From Streptomyces gelaticus (GTDB taxonomy: Bacteria > Actinomycetota > Actinomycetes > Streptomycetales > Streptomycetaceae): a stretch of 64,000 nt of DNA. Of this stretch, positions 29,368-38,132 are shown piece after piece. The stretch is from positions 124,001 through 188,000 of the forward strand of contig NZ_BMTF01000008.1 of NCBI RefSeq assembly GCF_014649535.1, written 5' to 3'. Both the position numbers and the translations under genes were made by a program. Every line of letters starts with the position of its first letter. Position 1 is the stretch's first letter. A model generated the notes under the pieces. It ran no database searches. It was given only the letters and a program-made list of their open reading frames with translations, and was not told the DNA's origin.

Positions 29368-30138
29368 ATGTCCGAGCCCATACCCGTCCCCGTGGACCAG
29401 CTCCACTTCGCGATGCCGCCCGTCCATGAATCCGTGGGCGACGAGCGCGCCCACCGGAAGGAACGGCTGACCGGGGCGCTGCGGCTGTTCGGGGAGTACG
29501 GGTACGAGGACGGCGTCTCCGGTCACATCACCGCACGGGACCCGGAGTTCACCGACTGCTTCTGGGTCAACCCCTTCGGGGCCCCGTTCGCCGGGCTCAC
29601 ACCCGACGAGCTGATCCTGGTCAACGGCCAGGGCCAGGTCGTCGAGGGGCGCCACCACGTCAATCAGGCGGCGTTCGCCGTCCATGCGCAGGTGCACCGG
29701 GCCCGCCCGGACGTCGTCGCCGTCGCGCACACCCACTCCGTGCACGGGCGGGCCCTGTCCGCGCTCGGCGAGCTCATCGAGCCGATCACCCAGGACTCCT
29801 GCGCCTTCTACGAGGACCATGTCCTGTACGACGCGTACACCGGCGTCGTCGTGGACGAGGAAGAGGGGCGCCGGATCGCCGCCGCGCTCGGCGGGCACAA
29901 GGCGATCGTGCTGCGCAACCACGGACTGCTGACCGTCGGCGACTCGGTGGACGCGGCCGCCTGGTGGTTCATCGCACTGGAGCGCTCCTGCCAGGTGCAG
30001 CTGGCCGCACGGGCGGCCGGGAAACCGGTCCTGATCGAGCACCGTGACGCGGTCGCCACCCGTGACCAGCTGGGCAGCGACCTGGTGGGCTGGATCAACT
30101 ACCAGCCCCTGTGGCGCCGGATCAGCCGCACATTCTGA
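29368..30138 (+). CDS. Class II aldolase / adducin family protein
   Basis: 256 residues. Zn-dependent class II aldolase fold with the metal-binding pair H-T-H in V-A-H-T-H-S-V-H-G and the later histidine in L-R-N-H-G-L-L. The phosphate-binding S-G-H-I segment (G-V-S-G-H-I-T-A-R) is near residue 50. Relatives include fuculose- and ribulose-phosphate aldolases/epimerases, but many actinobacterial members are uncharacterised. The N-terminal F-A-M-P-P-V motif matches a large group of fungal and actinobacterial proteins of unknown substrate. ATG with GAGGAG nearby. Monocistronic. Confidence 0.88.
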   Translation: MSEPIPVPVDQLHFAMPPVHESVGDERAHRKERLTGALRLFGEYGYEDGVSGHITARDPEFTDCFWVNPFGAPFAGLTPDELILVNGQGQVVEGRHHVNQAAFAVHAQVHRARPDVVAVAHTHSVHGRALSALGELIEPITQDSCAFYEDHVLYDAYTGVVVDEEEGRRIAAALGGHKAIVLRNHGLLTVGDSVDAAAWWFIALERSCQVQLAARAAGKPVLIEHRDAVATRDQLGSDLVGWINYQPLWRRISRTF

Positions 30139-30250
30139 CGATACGCGCCGAGGGCCGCCCCGATGCGGTCCACAGCCCCGCCGTACGGCACAATTCGCTG
30201 CAATAGCAGCCGAGTTGGCTGCACCGGGGCTTGAAGGGGCGGCGTTCTCA

Positions 30251-31519
30251 GTGGCGTTGGACGAGGCGAGGGCGGGCAGCACGCACGGGGGCGGCTGCAC
30301 GTGCGGCGACTGCCCGCACGGGGCACGCGAGGGCCACCGGCGCGCGGTGGCCGCGTTCCTGGCCAAGCGGGACGAACTCGCCGTCGGCCAGGGCCTGCCG
30401 CCCGGGGTGGCGCAGTCCGCTTCGGCGACCCGTCAGTGGGTCTCGGACGAGCTGACCCAGTCCGCCAGGACCGTCGCCGAACGGGGCCGGGAGGCGGGCG
30501 ACGCCTGGCTGTACCGGGTGTGGCGCCGCACCCTGATCGTGGTGTGGGCAGGCGTCGCCCTGCTGATCATCGGCGAGGCCGCCACCGCCATCGGCGCGGG
30601 CTGGACCAACGCCCGTACGGCGGGGCTGGTCGCGGGACTCGTCACCGCGGGCCTGCTGACCGGTGCCGCTCATGTCCACCGCGCCCGCGGCGGCCTCCTC
30701 GCCCCGTTGATCGGCGAGGACAACCGGCTCTCCACCTCCCGGGCGGTCGCCGTCTCCTGGGTGCTGCTCGCGGTCTTCTCCGTGCTCGTGCTGGCGCTCC
30801 AGCTGGCGGGCGCCTCCCGTCACGCCGAGCGCGACGCACTCATCGAGGGGCTGGACCTGGCCCGGGGCGCAGGCGTGGTGACCGTGCTCGCGCTGGTGTG
30901 CGCCGTCGCCGTCGTCGTACGCCGAGTGGTGACCGTACGGACCCTGTCCGGGCGCCTCCAGAAGCTGCGGGCCGTCCGGCCGCGCGCCGCCGATCTGCTC
31001 ACCGACGACTCCGGGCGGGGCAGCTTCACGGATGTGCAGTACGTGCTGGTGAGCACCGTCGCCGTGCTGTTCGCCGCGGTCCGCCTCGCCCGCCGGCCCG
31101 AGCAGTTGCCGGACCTGCCCTGGGGCCTGGCGCTGCTGGTCACCGTCTCGGCGCTCGCCTACTTCGCCGGGAAGTACGCGGAGGGCGGGCGCCCGGTGAT
31201 CCTCTCGGTGGTCCGGGCCCGCGAGGCCGGGGACCTGGACGCGTCGGTCCGTACCGGCGACGACATCGAGATCCGCGGTGCGGGCTTCGTGCCGCCCGGC
31301 GCCGGGACACCGGACCGGCTGGCCCGCATGGTCGTCCGGATCGGCCGGGTCCATGTACATGTGCCGCTGATCCCGGTCACCGGCGGCTTCGCCAATCCGA
31401 CGGACGGCGTCCTGACCGTGCCGGTCCCGGTGGAGGTCGAGCCGGGAGTGGTGGAGGTGCAGGTCGTGACCGCCGCAGGGGTGGAGACGAACCGGGTCGA
31501 GATCGACGTGACGGACTGA
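30251..31519 (+). CDS. Multi-pass membrane protein with N-terminal Cys cluster and C-terminal beta domain
   Basis: About 422 residues from the GTG at 30251. A short N-terminal segment G-G-G-C-T-C-G-D-C-P-H-G holds three cysteines and a histidine that could bind metal. About five hydrophobic segments follow (roughly 98-120, 125-145, 165-187, 200-222 and 258-310, the last region probably two helices). The C-terminal ~100 residues (about 320-422) look like an all-beta IPT/Ig-like fold, with alternating strands, G-A-G-F-V-P-P and N-R-V-E-I-D-V. No catalytic residues are recognised and I know no family name. The start is uncertain because no strong ribosome site is visible. Confidence 0.75.
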   Translation: MALDEARAGSTHGGGCTCGDCPHGAREGHRRAVAAFLAKRDELAVGQGLPPGVAQSASATRQWVSDELTQSARTVAERGREAGDAWLYRVWRRTLIVVWAGVALLIIGEAATAIGAGWTNARTAGLVAGLVTAGLLTGAAHVHRARGGLLAPLIGEDNRLSTSRAVAVSWVLLAVFSVLVLALQLAGASRHAERDALIEGLDLARGAGVVTVLALVCAVAVVVRRVVTVRTLSGRLQKLRAVRPRAADLLTDDSGRGSFTDVQYVLVSTVAVLFAAVRLARRPEQLPDLPWGLALLVTVSALAYFAGKYAEGGRPVILSVVRAREAGDLDASVRTGDDIEIRGAGFVPPGAGTPDRLARMVVRIGRVHVHVPLIPVTGGFANPTDGVLTVPVPVEVEPGVVEVQVVTAAGVETNRVEIDVTD

Positions 31520-31626
31520 CCGCCGTACCGCGTGGCGGGTACCGGCTGGACGGCCCACCGGGTGAGCAGCGCGTCCGCCGCGTACGTAAGGTCTGGTGAC
31601 GGGTCTACGGAAGGCGGTGCGGGCAC

Positions 31627-32142
31627 ATGCTCATGCAGGGATTCGGCACGAACGTACGAGGTCTGGGCGAGGCGCGAGGGCTCAAGGACGTGGCGCGGGA
31701 GCACGCCCTGCTGCCGTTGCGGATCTTTCTCGGCGTCACCTTCGTCTACGCCGGGCTCGACAAGCTGACCGACAGCTCCTTCTTCCGGGCGAGCGGCCCC
31801 GGTTCCATCGGCGAGACCTTGCACGCGGTACGCGACTCGTCCGCGGTCCCGGCCCTCGTCGACCTCGCGCTGAAGAGCCCCGCCGCCTTCGGGTACGCCA
31901 TCGCCATCGGTGAACTCGCCGTCGGCCTCGGCACCTTCTTCGGGCTCTGGACGCGGCTCGCCGCGCTCGGCGGGGCGCTGATCTCGCTCAGCCTGTGGCT
32001 GACCGTGAGCTGGCAGGTCTCGCCGTACTACTTGGGCAATGACCTGGCCTATCTCATGGCCTGGCTGCCGCTGGTGCTCGGCGGGGCCGCGGCGTTCTCC
32101 GTGGACGCCCTTCTCGCCACACGACGGCGACGGATCAGGTAG
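31627..32142 (+). CDS. DoxX family membrane protein
   Basis: 171 residues with four transmembrane helices. The DoxX signature L-L-P-L-R-I-F-L-G-V-T-F-V-Y-A-G-L-D-K-L lies near residues 28-47, and a G-E-L-A-V-G-L-G-x-x-x-G helix follows later. DoxX proteins are small membrane proteins associated with quinone or thiosulfate redox and, in mycobacteria, with an oxidoreductase complex detoxifying radicals. The specific role here is unknown. An ATG two codons downstream (31633) could be the true start. The last 94 bp overlap the convergent small membrane-protein gene. Confidence 0.88.
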   Translation: MLMQGFGTNVRGLGEARGLKDVAREHALLPLRIFLGVTFVYAGLDKLTDSSFFRASGPGSIGETLHAVRDSSAVPALVDLALKSPAAFGYAIAIGELAVGLGTFFGLWTRLAALGGALISLSLWLTVSWQVSPYYLGNDLAYLMAWLPLVLGGAAAFSVDALLATRRRRIR

Positions 32143-32312
32143 TTCACCCAGGTCACGGTGGCGGCCAGCCAGAGACCGCCGAAGAACAGCGGGAAGAAGA
32201 AGACCCACGGGGCATCCCAGGCCCCCGCGGCGTCCGCCGCGTATCCCGCCGCCAGCGCGAGCATGACCACACCCGCCACCGCCCGTCCGGGACGGATCTC
32301 ATGACGCAGCAC
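32049..32312 (-). CDS. Small two-helix membrane protein
   Basis: 87 residues. Two predicted transmembrane helices (about 10-30 and 35-60, the second rich in Trp/Phe) are followed by an Arg-rich cytosolic tail. Its ATG overlaps the last 14 bp of the upstream PspC gene on the same strand, a typical translational coupling arrangement that supports it as a real gene. Its 3' end overlaps DoxX by 94 bp in the opposite direction, an unusually long convergent overlap. Function unknown. Given the coupling, a role with the PspC protein at the membrane is the best guess. Confidence 0.65.
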   Translation of the reverse strand: MLRHEIRPGRAVAGVVMLALAAGYAADAAGAWDAPWVFFFPLFFGGLWLAATVTWVNYLIRRRRVARRASTENAAAPPSTSGSQAMR

Positions 32313-33636
32313 GGGTGACCTCCACCTGTCCGATGCCGACTTCGAGAGTGAGTTCCACCGTGCCCGCCGGTCTGCTGCCCGGGGGCGGCGGCAGCGTCCG
32401 GTGCTCGCTCTGCGACGGGTCGATGTTCACGTCACGCGGCTGCCCGGCCGAGTTGTCGCCCGGCCGACTGACCGGCATCGAGATGTCGCCGAGGCCCGTC
32501 TGCGCGTCCACCTTCACCGTCACCTCCTTCGGTACGACGACGACCGCGCGGCCCGCCCCGACCTCCACCCAGGTGCGGACCGTGTCCCCGCGGGGAACCG
32601 TGATGTCGGTGAGGTCCAGCCGTGCCGTCCCGGAGCCCAGCTCGTAGTGTGGCTGGACCGCCGCCACCGTGGCCGGCCGCCACTCCTCGCGCATCCACTG
32701 GGTGGTGATGTCCTTGGGCAGCGCGGACGCGCCCGCCAGCAGGGCCGCCGTGACCATCGCCAGCATGACCGTGCCGAACCCCGTCCGGCCCAGGAACGCG
32801 CTGACCAGCATCCCGAGCCCGAACACCGCGAGCGCGGCGGCCAGGCCGAACTGCAGACTCGTCCCGAGCGGCTGGGACTCCCAGCTGAGCCCCGTGCCCA
32901 GACCGCCCGCGATCAGCGCGAACAGGAACACGAGACCGCCGATCGAGGTCGGGCCCCTGGTGCCGGCCTCCTGCCGGGGCGCACGGAACGGATCCTTCGG
33001 CGCGGCGCCCGCGGGACGTGCCGCACGGGGCGGGAGCACCGCGTCGGCCGGACCCCACAGATAGCCCGCGCCCATCGGCCCCGTCGTGCCGTCCTTGACG
33101 ATCGGGTCCCGCCACCACGACGGGCTGCCCGGCGACGGCGGCGCCTTCACCTCGGGGGGCGCGTCCGCCACCGCCTGCGCGGTCGCCGGATGCAGCGGGT
33201 CCTCGGGCGCCGCCGTCCTGCGGTGCTGCGTCCATACGGCGAAGCCGACGACCGCGAGCGACAGCATCGCGGAGAACGCCAGCGTGCCGCCGTTGCCCAG
33301 CATGGAGAGGAAGAGACCGCAGCCGATCAGCGCGAGCAGCGCCGCGATCAGCGAGGCCCCTTCCACCCGGCCGGACAGCAGCCTGCGCGCCTCGTTCTCC
33401 TCCTCGCCGTCCACGGGGACCAGCAGCCAGGCGAAGCCGTAGAAGATCAGCCCGATGCCGCCGGTCACGGACAGCACACCGAGCACGATCCGGAAGATCA
33501 CCGGATCGATGTCGCAGTACCGGCCGAGCCCGCCGCAGACCCCGGCCACCACCTTGTGCTGCGGACTGCGCCGCAGCAGAGGTGCCGGGCCGGGGGGCGG
33601 AGCGACACCGGGGGCGGTGTCCTGGGGAACGGTCAT
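32299..33636 (-). CDS. PspC domain membrane protein
   Basis: About 445 residues from the ATG at 33636. The N-terminal PspC domain (about 20-85) reads L-x-R-S-x-x-x-K-V-V-A-G-V-C-G-G-L-G-R-Y-C-D-I-D-P and then a hydrophobic helix. Four further helices follow (roughly 100-140 and 235-300). The C-terminal ~120 residues form a soluble beta-repeat region (G-x-G-x-x-x-L-D-L-T and D-V-x-V-P patterns), like the adhesin/LiaF-type domain seen in envelope-stress proteins. It is divergent from a histidine kinase that also starts with a PspC domain. By analogy to LiaF it may modulate that kinase in response to membrane stress. Confidence 0.85.
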   Translation of the reverse strand: MTVPQDTAPGVAPPPGPAPLLRRSPQHKVVAGVCGGLGRYCDIDPVIFRIVLGVLSVTGGIGLIFYGFAWLLVPVDGEEENEARRLLSGRVEGASLIAALLALIGCGLFLSMLGNGGTLAFSAMLSLAVVGFAVWTQHRRTAAPEDPLHPATAQAVADAPPEVKAPPSPGSPSWWRDPIVKDGTTGPMGAGYLWGPADAVLPPRAARPAGAAPKDPFRAPRQEAGTRGPTSIGGLVFLFALIAGGLGTGLSWESQPLGTSLQFGLAAALAVFGLGMLVSAFLGRTGFGTVMLAMVTAALLAGASALPKDITTQWMREEWRPATVAAVQPHYELGSGTARLDLTDITVPRGDTVRTWVEVGAGRAVVVVPKEVTVKVDAQTGLGDISMPVSRPGDNSAGQPRDVNIDPSQSEHRTLPPPPGSRPAGTVELTLEVGIGQVEVTRAAS

Positions 33637-33815
33637 GGCTCCATGGTGACGGGCCCGGAGCCCGTCCGGGACCCGCACCGACCCTGGACGGTCCCTGATA
33701 TTGGCCGGCCCGGCCCCTGGGGGCGACCCGGGCCCGGGGCCCGCCGGGGCACTCAGGGTCGACTAGGGGGCCGACCCTGATGCCGTCACCCGCTCGGACA
33801 TGTGACGATCGGGTC

Positions 33816-35114
33816 ATGCCAGCCGCCACGACCCGAGCCGCCAGCTCCCGCACCACGGACCCGGAGGAGCCACCGCTGCGCAAGCTGTACCGCAGCGCCG
33901 ACGGACGGCTGCTGGGCGGCGTCGCGCGCGGTCTCGCCGGACACCTCGGGCTGCCCGTCGTCTGGGTGCGGTTCGTCTTCCTCGGCCTGTTCTTCGCGGA
34001 CGGCCTCGGGGCGCTGCTCTACGCCGTGTTCTGGATCGTCGTCCCGCTCGGCGTCGGAGGCGTCGAGGCACCGCGCTCGGTCTTCGAGACCGCCCCGGAC
34101 GGCAGCCGCCGGCTCCGCAAGCCCGACAAGGGCCAGGTCTTCGCCCTGATCGCGCTGCTCTTCGGCGCCATGATCTTCGTCGGCAACGTCGACATGGGCA
34201 CCGGGGCCAACCGTTACATCTGGCCCACGCTGCTGATCGGCGCCGGTTCGGTACTGGTGTGGCGGCAGGCCGACAACGCCCGGCGCGCCCGCTGGATGGA
34301 GGTCGGCAGCCGCCGCGGGGTCCTGCATCTGGCCCGGGGGCTCGCCGGGGTCGCCCTGGTCGGCCTGGGCCTGGCCGTCTTCATGGTGGTACGCGGCTCC
34401 GCGGCCCAGCTCGGCAACGTCATGACCGCGGCCATAGCCGTCCTCACCGGTATCGCGCTGCTGGCCGGCCCCTACCTCGTACGCATGACCCAGGACCTCT
34501 CCGAGGAACGCCTGATGCGCATCCGGGCCCAGGAGCGCGCCGAGGTGGCCGCCCATGTCCACGACTCGGTGCTGCACACCCTCACCCTGATCCAGCGCAA
34601 CGCGGACGACGCGGGCGAGGTCCGCAGGCTCGCCCGCGCCCAGGAACGGGAACTGCGCAACTGGCTGTACAACCCCGAGGGCACCGGCAAGGACGAGGAC
34701 GACGAGCCCGAGACCCTCGCCGAGGCGGTCAAGCGCGCCGCTGCCGAGGTCGAGGACAAGCACGGTGTCCCGCTGGAGGTCGTCGTGGTCGGCGACTGCC
34801 CGCTGGACGAGAAGCTGACCGCCCAGATGCAGGCCGCGCGCGAAGCCATGGTCAATGCCGCCAAGTACGGTGGCGAGGGCGGCGCCGTGCAGGTCTACGC
34901 GGAGGTCGAGGGCCGCACGGTCTTCGTCTCCGTGCGCGACCGGGGCCCGGGATTCGACCTGGACTCCGTACCGGGGGACAGAATGGGCGTACGAGAATCA
35001 ATCATCGGCCGGATGCAGCGCAACGGCGGTACGGCGCGACTGCGTTCGGTGCCCGGTGGGGGCACGGAAGTCGAGCTGGAGATGGAGAGGGCGAGCGATG
35101 ACGGAGACCACTGA
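33816..35114 (+). CDS. Histidine kinase with N-terminal PspC domain
   Basis: 432 residues. PspC domain at about 20-80 (K-L-Y-R-S-A-D-G-R-L-L-G-G-V-A-R-G-L). Transmembrane helices lie at about 55-80, 107-124, 137-150, 173-193 and 203-223. The dimerisation helix has H-V-H-D-S-V-L-H-T-L-T-L-I-Q, with H249 the probable phospho-site, as in the HisKA_3/LiaS-DesK class. The C-terminal HATPase has N-A-A-K-Y-G (N box), D-R-G-P-G-F-D (G1) and G-G-G-T-E-V-E-L. It senses the membrane itself, having no large external domain. The stop overlaps the response regulator start by 17 bp, so the pair is translationally coupled. Confidence 0.92.
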   Translation: MPAATTRAASSRTTDPEEPPLRKLYRSADGRLLGGVARGLAGHLGLPVVWVRFVFLGLFFADGLGALLYAVFWIVVPLGVGGVEAPRSVFETAPDGSRRLRKPDKGQVFALIALLFGAMIFVGNVDMGTGANRYIWPTLLIGAGSVLVWRQADNARRARWMEVGSRRGVLHLARGLAGVALVGLGLAVFMVVRGSAAQLGNVMTAAIAVLTGIALLAGPYLVRMTQDLSEERLMRIRAQERAEVAAHVHDSVLHTLTLIQRNADDAGEVRRLARAQERELRNWLYNPEGTGKDEDDEPETLAEAVKRAAAEVEDKHGVPLEVVVVGDCPLDEKLTAQMQAAREAMVNAAKYGGEGGAVQVYAEVEGRTVFVSVRDRGPGFDLDSVPGDRMGVRESIIGRMQRNGGTARLRSVPGGGTEVELEMERASDDGDH

Positions 35115-35793
35115 GCCGGCCGGGGGGCCGGAGCGCCGGGTACGGGTCGTGCTCGTCGACGACCACCGGATGTTCCGCACCGGCGTCCAGGCCGAGATCG
35201 GCCGCACCGAGGAGACCGGTGTCGAGGTGGTCGGCGAGGCCGCCGACGTCGACCAGGCGGTCAACGTCATCACGGCGACCCGCCCCGAGGTCGTCCTCCT
35301 CGACGTGCATCTGCCCGGCGGCGGTGGCGTCGAGGTGCTGCGCCGCTGCGCCCCGCTGATGGGGGCCGTCGAGAACCCGGTGCGGTTCCTGGCGCTGTCC
35401 GTGTCGGACGCCGCCGAGGACGTCATCGGCGTCATCCGCGGCGGTGCCCGCGGCTATGTCACCAAGACCATCACCGGTACCGACCTGGTCGACTCGGTCT
35501 TCCGGGTCCAGGACGGCGACGCGGTGTTCTCGCCCCGGCTGGCCGGCTTCGTCCTCGACGCCTTCGCCTCCACGGACGCGCCGCCGGTCGACGAGGACCT
35601 GGACCGCCTCACCCAGCGCGAGCGCGAGGTGCTGCGGCTGATCGCCCGCGGCTACGCCTACAAGGAGATCGCCAAGCAGCTGTTCATCTCGGTGAAGACC
35701 GTCGAGTCGCATGTCTCGGCCGTGCTGCGCAAGCTCCAGCTCTCCAACCGGCACGAGCTGACCCGGTGGGCCACGGCGCGACGGCTGGTCTGA
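35098..35793 (+). CDS. LuxR-family response regulator (NarL type)
   Basis: 231 residues. The receiver domain (about 14-140) has D21, D22, phospho-acceptor D69 in V-V-L-L-D-V-H-L-P-G, and K near Y-V-T-K-T-I. The C-terminal HTH (about 165-228) reads L-T-x-R-E-R-E-V-L-R-L-I-A-R-G-Y-A-Y-K-E-I-A followed by S-V-K-T-V-E-S-H-V-S. It is the cognate partner of the overlapping PspC-type kinase. Likely targets include the divergent PspC gene, inferred from proximity only. Confidence 0.95.
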   Translation: MTETTEPAGGPERRVRVVLVDDHRMFRTGVQAEIGRTEETGVEVVGEAADVDQAVNVITATRPEVVLLDVHLPGGGGVEVLRRCAPLMGAVENPVRFLALSVSDAAEDVIGVIRGGARGYVTKTITGTDLVDSVFRVQDGDAVFSPRLAGFVLDAFASTDAPPVDEDLDRLTQREREVLRLIARGYAYKEIAKQLFISVKTVESHVSAVLRKLQLSNRHELTRWATARRLV

Positions 35794-35807
35794 GCCGGCC
35801 GGAAGAC

Positions 35808-35833
35808 GGTCCGGGCCCGTCGGCGGGCCGGAC
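35808..35833. terminator. Bidirectional terminator between response regulator and GNAT genes
   Basis: An 11-bp stem with one bulged G (35808-35819 / 35824-35833 region) and loop TCGG lies between convergent genes. Confidence 0.65.
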
Positions 35834-35872
35834 CTGCGTGAGGGCCGGGCCTGCCGACGGGCGGCGGGCTTC

Positions 35873-36634
35873 TCAGGCCGGTTCGAGCGAGATGTTCAGC
35901 TTCTCGCCGATCCTGCGGAAGCCGATGCCCGCGTAGATCCGCTCCACATCGGCGTCGCCCGGCTCCAGCCACACCACCCGGCAGCCGCGCTCGAAGGCGG
36001 TCGCGGTCAGATGGGCGGAGAGTGCGGCGCCGATGCCGCGGCGGCGGTGGGCGTCGGCGACGGCGAGACCGGCCAGTTCGGTGAGGCCGTCGACCGGGAC
36101 GGAGCAGCCGCCCGCGCCCACCGGCACGCCGTCGACCGTGGCCAGGGCCGCGACCCCGCCGTCCCGGGCCGCGGTGCGCAGCCACTGGGCCACACCGTCC
36201 TCGGGCTCGCCGGTCCCGCCGTATCCGTGGTGCTGGACGAGCGCGGCGGCGGCCAGCTCCGCGTCGGTGGCCGGTTCGGTGATCGTGAGGGAGTCCACCT
36301 GCTTCGGCGGCAGCAGCCCGCCCGGTGCGCAGGCCATGATCGGGGCCCGGTTCTCGACGGTGAACCCGGCGGCGAGCAGCGCGGGTTCGACCGCGGGCGC
36401 CGTTCCGGGCAGGAACTCCAGCCGGGGCAGCCGGTCGTGCTCGCGGAACGCCGCGATCAGCGCGTCGAGATCGTCGGCGGTCGGCTCCGCGTCCTGGTCG
36501 GGTATGGCGTAATTGGCGTACTTGAGCGACCAGTTGGGGTTGTACCGCACCGTGAAGGGGCCGACCCGGAGGTGGTCCGGGGAGCGCTGGGCGAGCGTAC
36601 GGGCATGGGTCTGGACATCGGCGTCCATGGGCAT
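35873..36634 (-). CDS. GNAT family N-acetyltransferase
   Basis: 253 residues with the GNAT domain in the C-terminal half. Acetyl-CoA-binding motif A is present as L-A-V-A-D-A-H-R-R-R-G-I-G-A-A-L (R-R-x-G-x-A/G), and the following helix has F-E-R-G-C-R-V-V-W-L-E-P-G. The N-terminal ~110 residues form a second, weaker GNAT-like lobe, so a tandem arrangement with one active lobe is likely. The substrate is unknown. ATG at 36634; a second ATG two codons later is equally usable. Confidence 0.88.
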   Translation of the reverse strand: MPMDADVQTHARTLAQRSPDHLRVGPFTVRYNPNWSLKYANYAIPDQDAEPTADDLDALIAAFREHDRLPRLEFLPGTAPAVEPALLAAGFTVENRAPIMACAPGGLLPPKQVDSLTITEPATDAELAAAALVQHHGYGGTGEPEDGVAQWLRTAARDGGVAALATVDGVPVGAGGCSVPVDGLTELAGLAVADAHRRRGIGAALSAHLTATAFERGCRVVWLEPGDADVERIYAGIGFRRIGEKLNISLEPA

Positions 36635-36756
36635 GTGGGGTGGTCCTCCGGCCGGTTGGGCGACGGCGGGCCGACCCGGTGGCGGGCCGGCCCGAAGCGG
36701 TTGCTCCGATGGCGGGTCGGACCGGCGAAGGGTCGGCCCGGATCGGAGACGGGAGC

Positions 36757-37818
36757 CTATGCCACCCGGGTGGCCCCGGCGAAGGGCATCTGGTCGATCG
36801 GCGCGATCCGGACCGGTGACCCGGTGCGCGGGGCGTGGATCATCTGGCCGTTGCCGATGTAGAGCCCGACATGGCTGATGCCGGAGTAGAAGAACACCAG
36901 GTCGCCCGGGGCGAGTTCGGAGCGCGATACGCGCCGGCCGGCGTTGATCTGGGTGTACGTGGTCCGGGGCAGCGAGACGCCGGCGGAGCGCCAGGCGGCC
37001 TGGGTGAGCCCGGAGCAGTCGAACGAGGAGGGGCCGGTGGCGCCCCAGACGTACGGCTTGCCGAGCGCCCCGTACGCGAACGCGACGGCCTCGGCGGCGC
37101 GGGCGTTCGGGGCACGGACGGGACCGCGCGCGGTGGAGCGGTCGGCGCGGTCGGCGGAATGCGCGCCGTGGGCCGATCCGTGGCCGGAGTTCTCGTAGGC
37201 GGTGCGCTCGGGCGGGCTCAGCCGGTCGAGGAGCCGCCGCGCGTCGGCGAGCCTGGCCGTGATCGTCGCCTTGTGCTTCTTCAGCTCGGCCCGGCGGGCG
37301 GCCAGTGCGGCCAGCTCTCCCTCGGCCTGCGAGCGCAGCTGGGCGATCTGGGCGACCTGCCGCCGGACCTTGCCGAGCGCGGCGGCCCGGCGGTCGCCGA
37401 CGCGGTCCACGTACGAGGCCCGCTCCAGGTACTGGTCCGGGTCGGAGGAGAGTGCCAGCTGCACCGACGTGTCGAGGCCGCCGGTGCGGTACTCCGCGGC
37501 GGCGAACGAACCCAGCGCGTCGCGCGAGGCGTTGAGGCGCTCGGTCCTGCGGGTGGCCTCGTCGCGCAGGGAGTCGAGGGCGTCCTGTGCGGCGGACGCC
37601 TTCTCCTTCGCGCCGTTGTACTGCTCGGTGGCGACCTCCGCGTCGTGGTACAGCCGGTCCACCTCGGCCTTGACCTGGGCGGGAGTGCGCTGCGGGTCGG
37701 CGTGCGCCGGGCCGGGCATGACGGCGGCGGTGGCGGCACCGGCGAAGGCGAGGGTCGCCGCGGTGCGGGCAGCAGGGCCGGTGTACGGGCGCTGCTTGGG
37801 TTTTCGATGCGCTGCCAC
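36757..37818 (-). CDS. Secreted NlpC/P60 peptidoglycan hydrolase
   Basis: 353 residues from the GTG at 37818. The start matches the V-A-A-H-R-K-P beginning of its paralog at 38542-39690. A signal peptide (about 1-40, cleavage near A-H-A) is followed by a long coiled coil (about 45-200), then the NlpC/P60 domain (about 237-353) with catalytic C268 in F-D-C-S-G, H316 in S-H-V-G and H328. Such enzymes cut between D-Glu and the third stem residue; the coiled coil usually restrains activity, as in RipA. Streptomycete paralogs act in germination, growth and sporulation. The leader is structured (see 37819-38132). Confidence 0.92.
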   Translation of the reverse strand: MAAHRKPKQRPYTGPAARTAATLAFAGAATAAVMPGPAHADPQRTPAQVKAEVDRLYHDAEVATEQYNGAKEKASAAQDALDSLRDEATRRTERLNASRDALGSFAAAEYRTGGLDTSVQLALSSDPDQYLERASYVDRVGDRRAAALGKVRRQVAQIAQLRSQAEGELAALAARRAELKKHKATITARLADARRLLDRLSPPERTAYENSGHGSAHGAHSADRADRSTARGPVRAPNARAAEAVAFAYGALGKPYVWGATGPSSFDCSGLTQAAWRSAGVSLPRTTYTQINAGRRVSRSELAPGDLVFFYSGISHVGLYIGNGQMIHAPRTGSPVRIAPIDQMPFAGATRVA

Positions 37819-38132
37819 GAGGGCGTGCGTCCTTCCTGACGACTGCCCGTCGGGGGCTACCGACGGGCCCGCCGCAACTCTCGGCGGGGCGACCGGTGCG
37901 CCGTCCGCGTACGGAGCGGCGGTGCGGCCGGTCACCTGATCAGGGACGCTAAACCCGGGGCACGGGCAGGAGTCGTAATGACGCTTATTGCCTGAATTTG
38001 GCGTGGCAATGTCGCCCAGTGATCGGAAAAATTGCATCAGAGTCAGGCAATTGGTACAGACGCGAGTGAAGCGATCGGGAAGGTGTACCTGCCTGCCGAG
38101 TGGTGATATGGCCGGGGCTAGGCTGCGGCCTC
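37819..38132 (-). other. Structured leader/promoter region of the first NlpC/P60 gene
   Basis: The region contains on the minus strand a hairpin GCCCGTCG / CGACGGGC (37845-37868), a CCCGCCG / CGGCGGG hairpin just before it, and a larger arm formed by GACCGG...CCGGTC. Upstream lies a 9-bp inverted repeat ATTGCCTGA (37987-37995) / TCAGGCAAT (38043-38051). I compared it by eye with the c-di-AMP riboswitch upstream of the paralog and did not find its conserved core. It also holds the start region of the divergent membrane gene at 38133. Function of the fold unknown. Confidence 0.45.

Noticed and set aside
37819..38132. Second c-di-AMP riboswitch in front of the first NlpC/P60 gene
   Set aside because: The conserved ydaO core blocks seen in the 39.7-kb leader are missing here; only generic hairpins remain.
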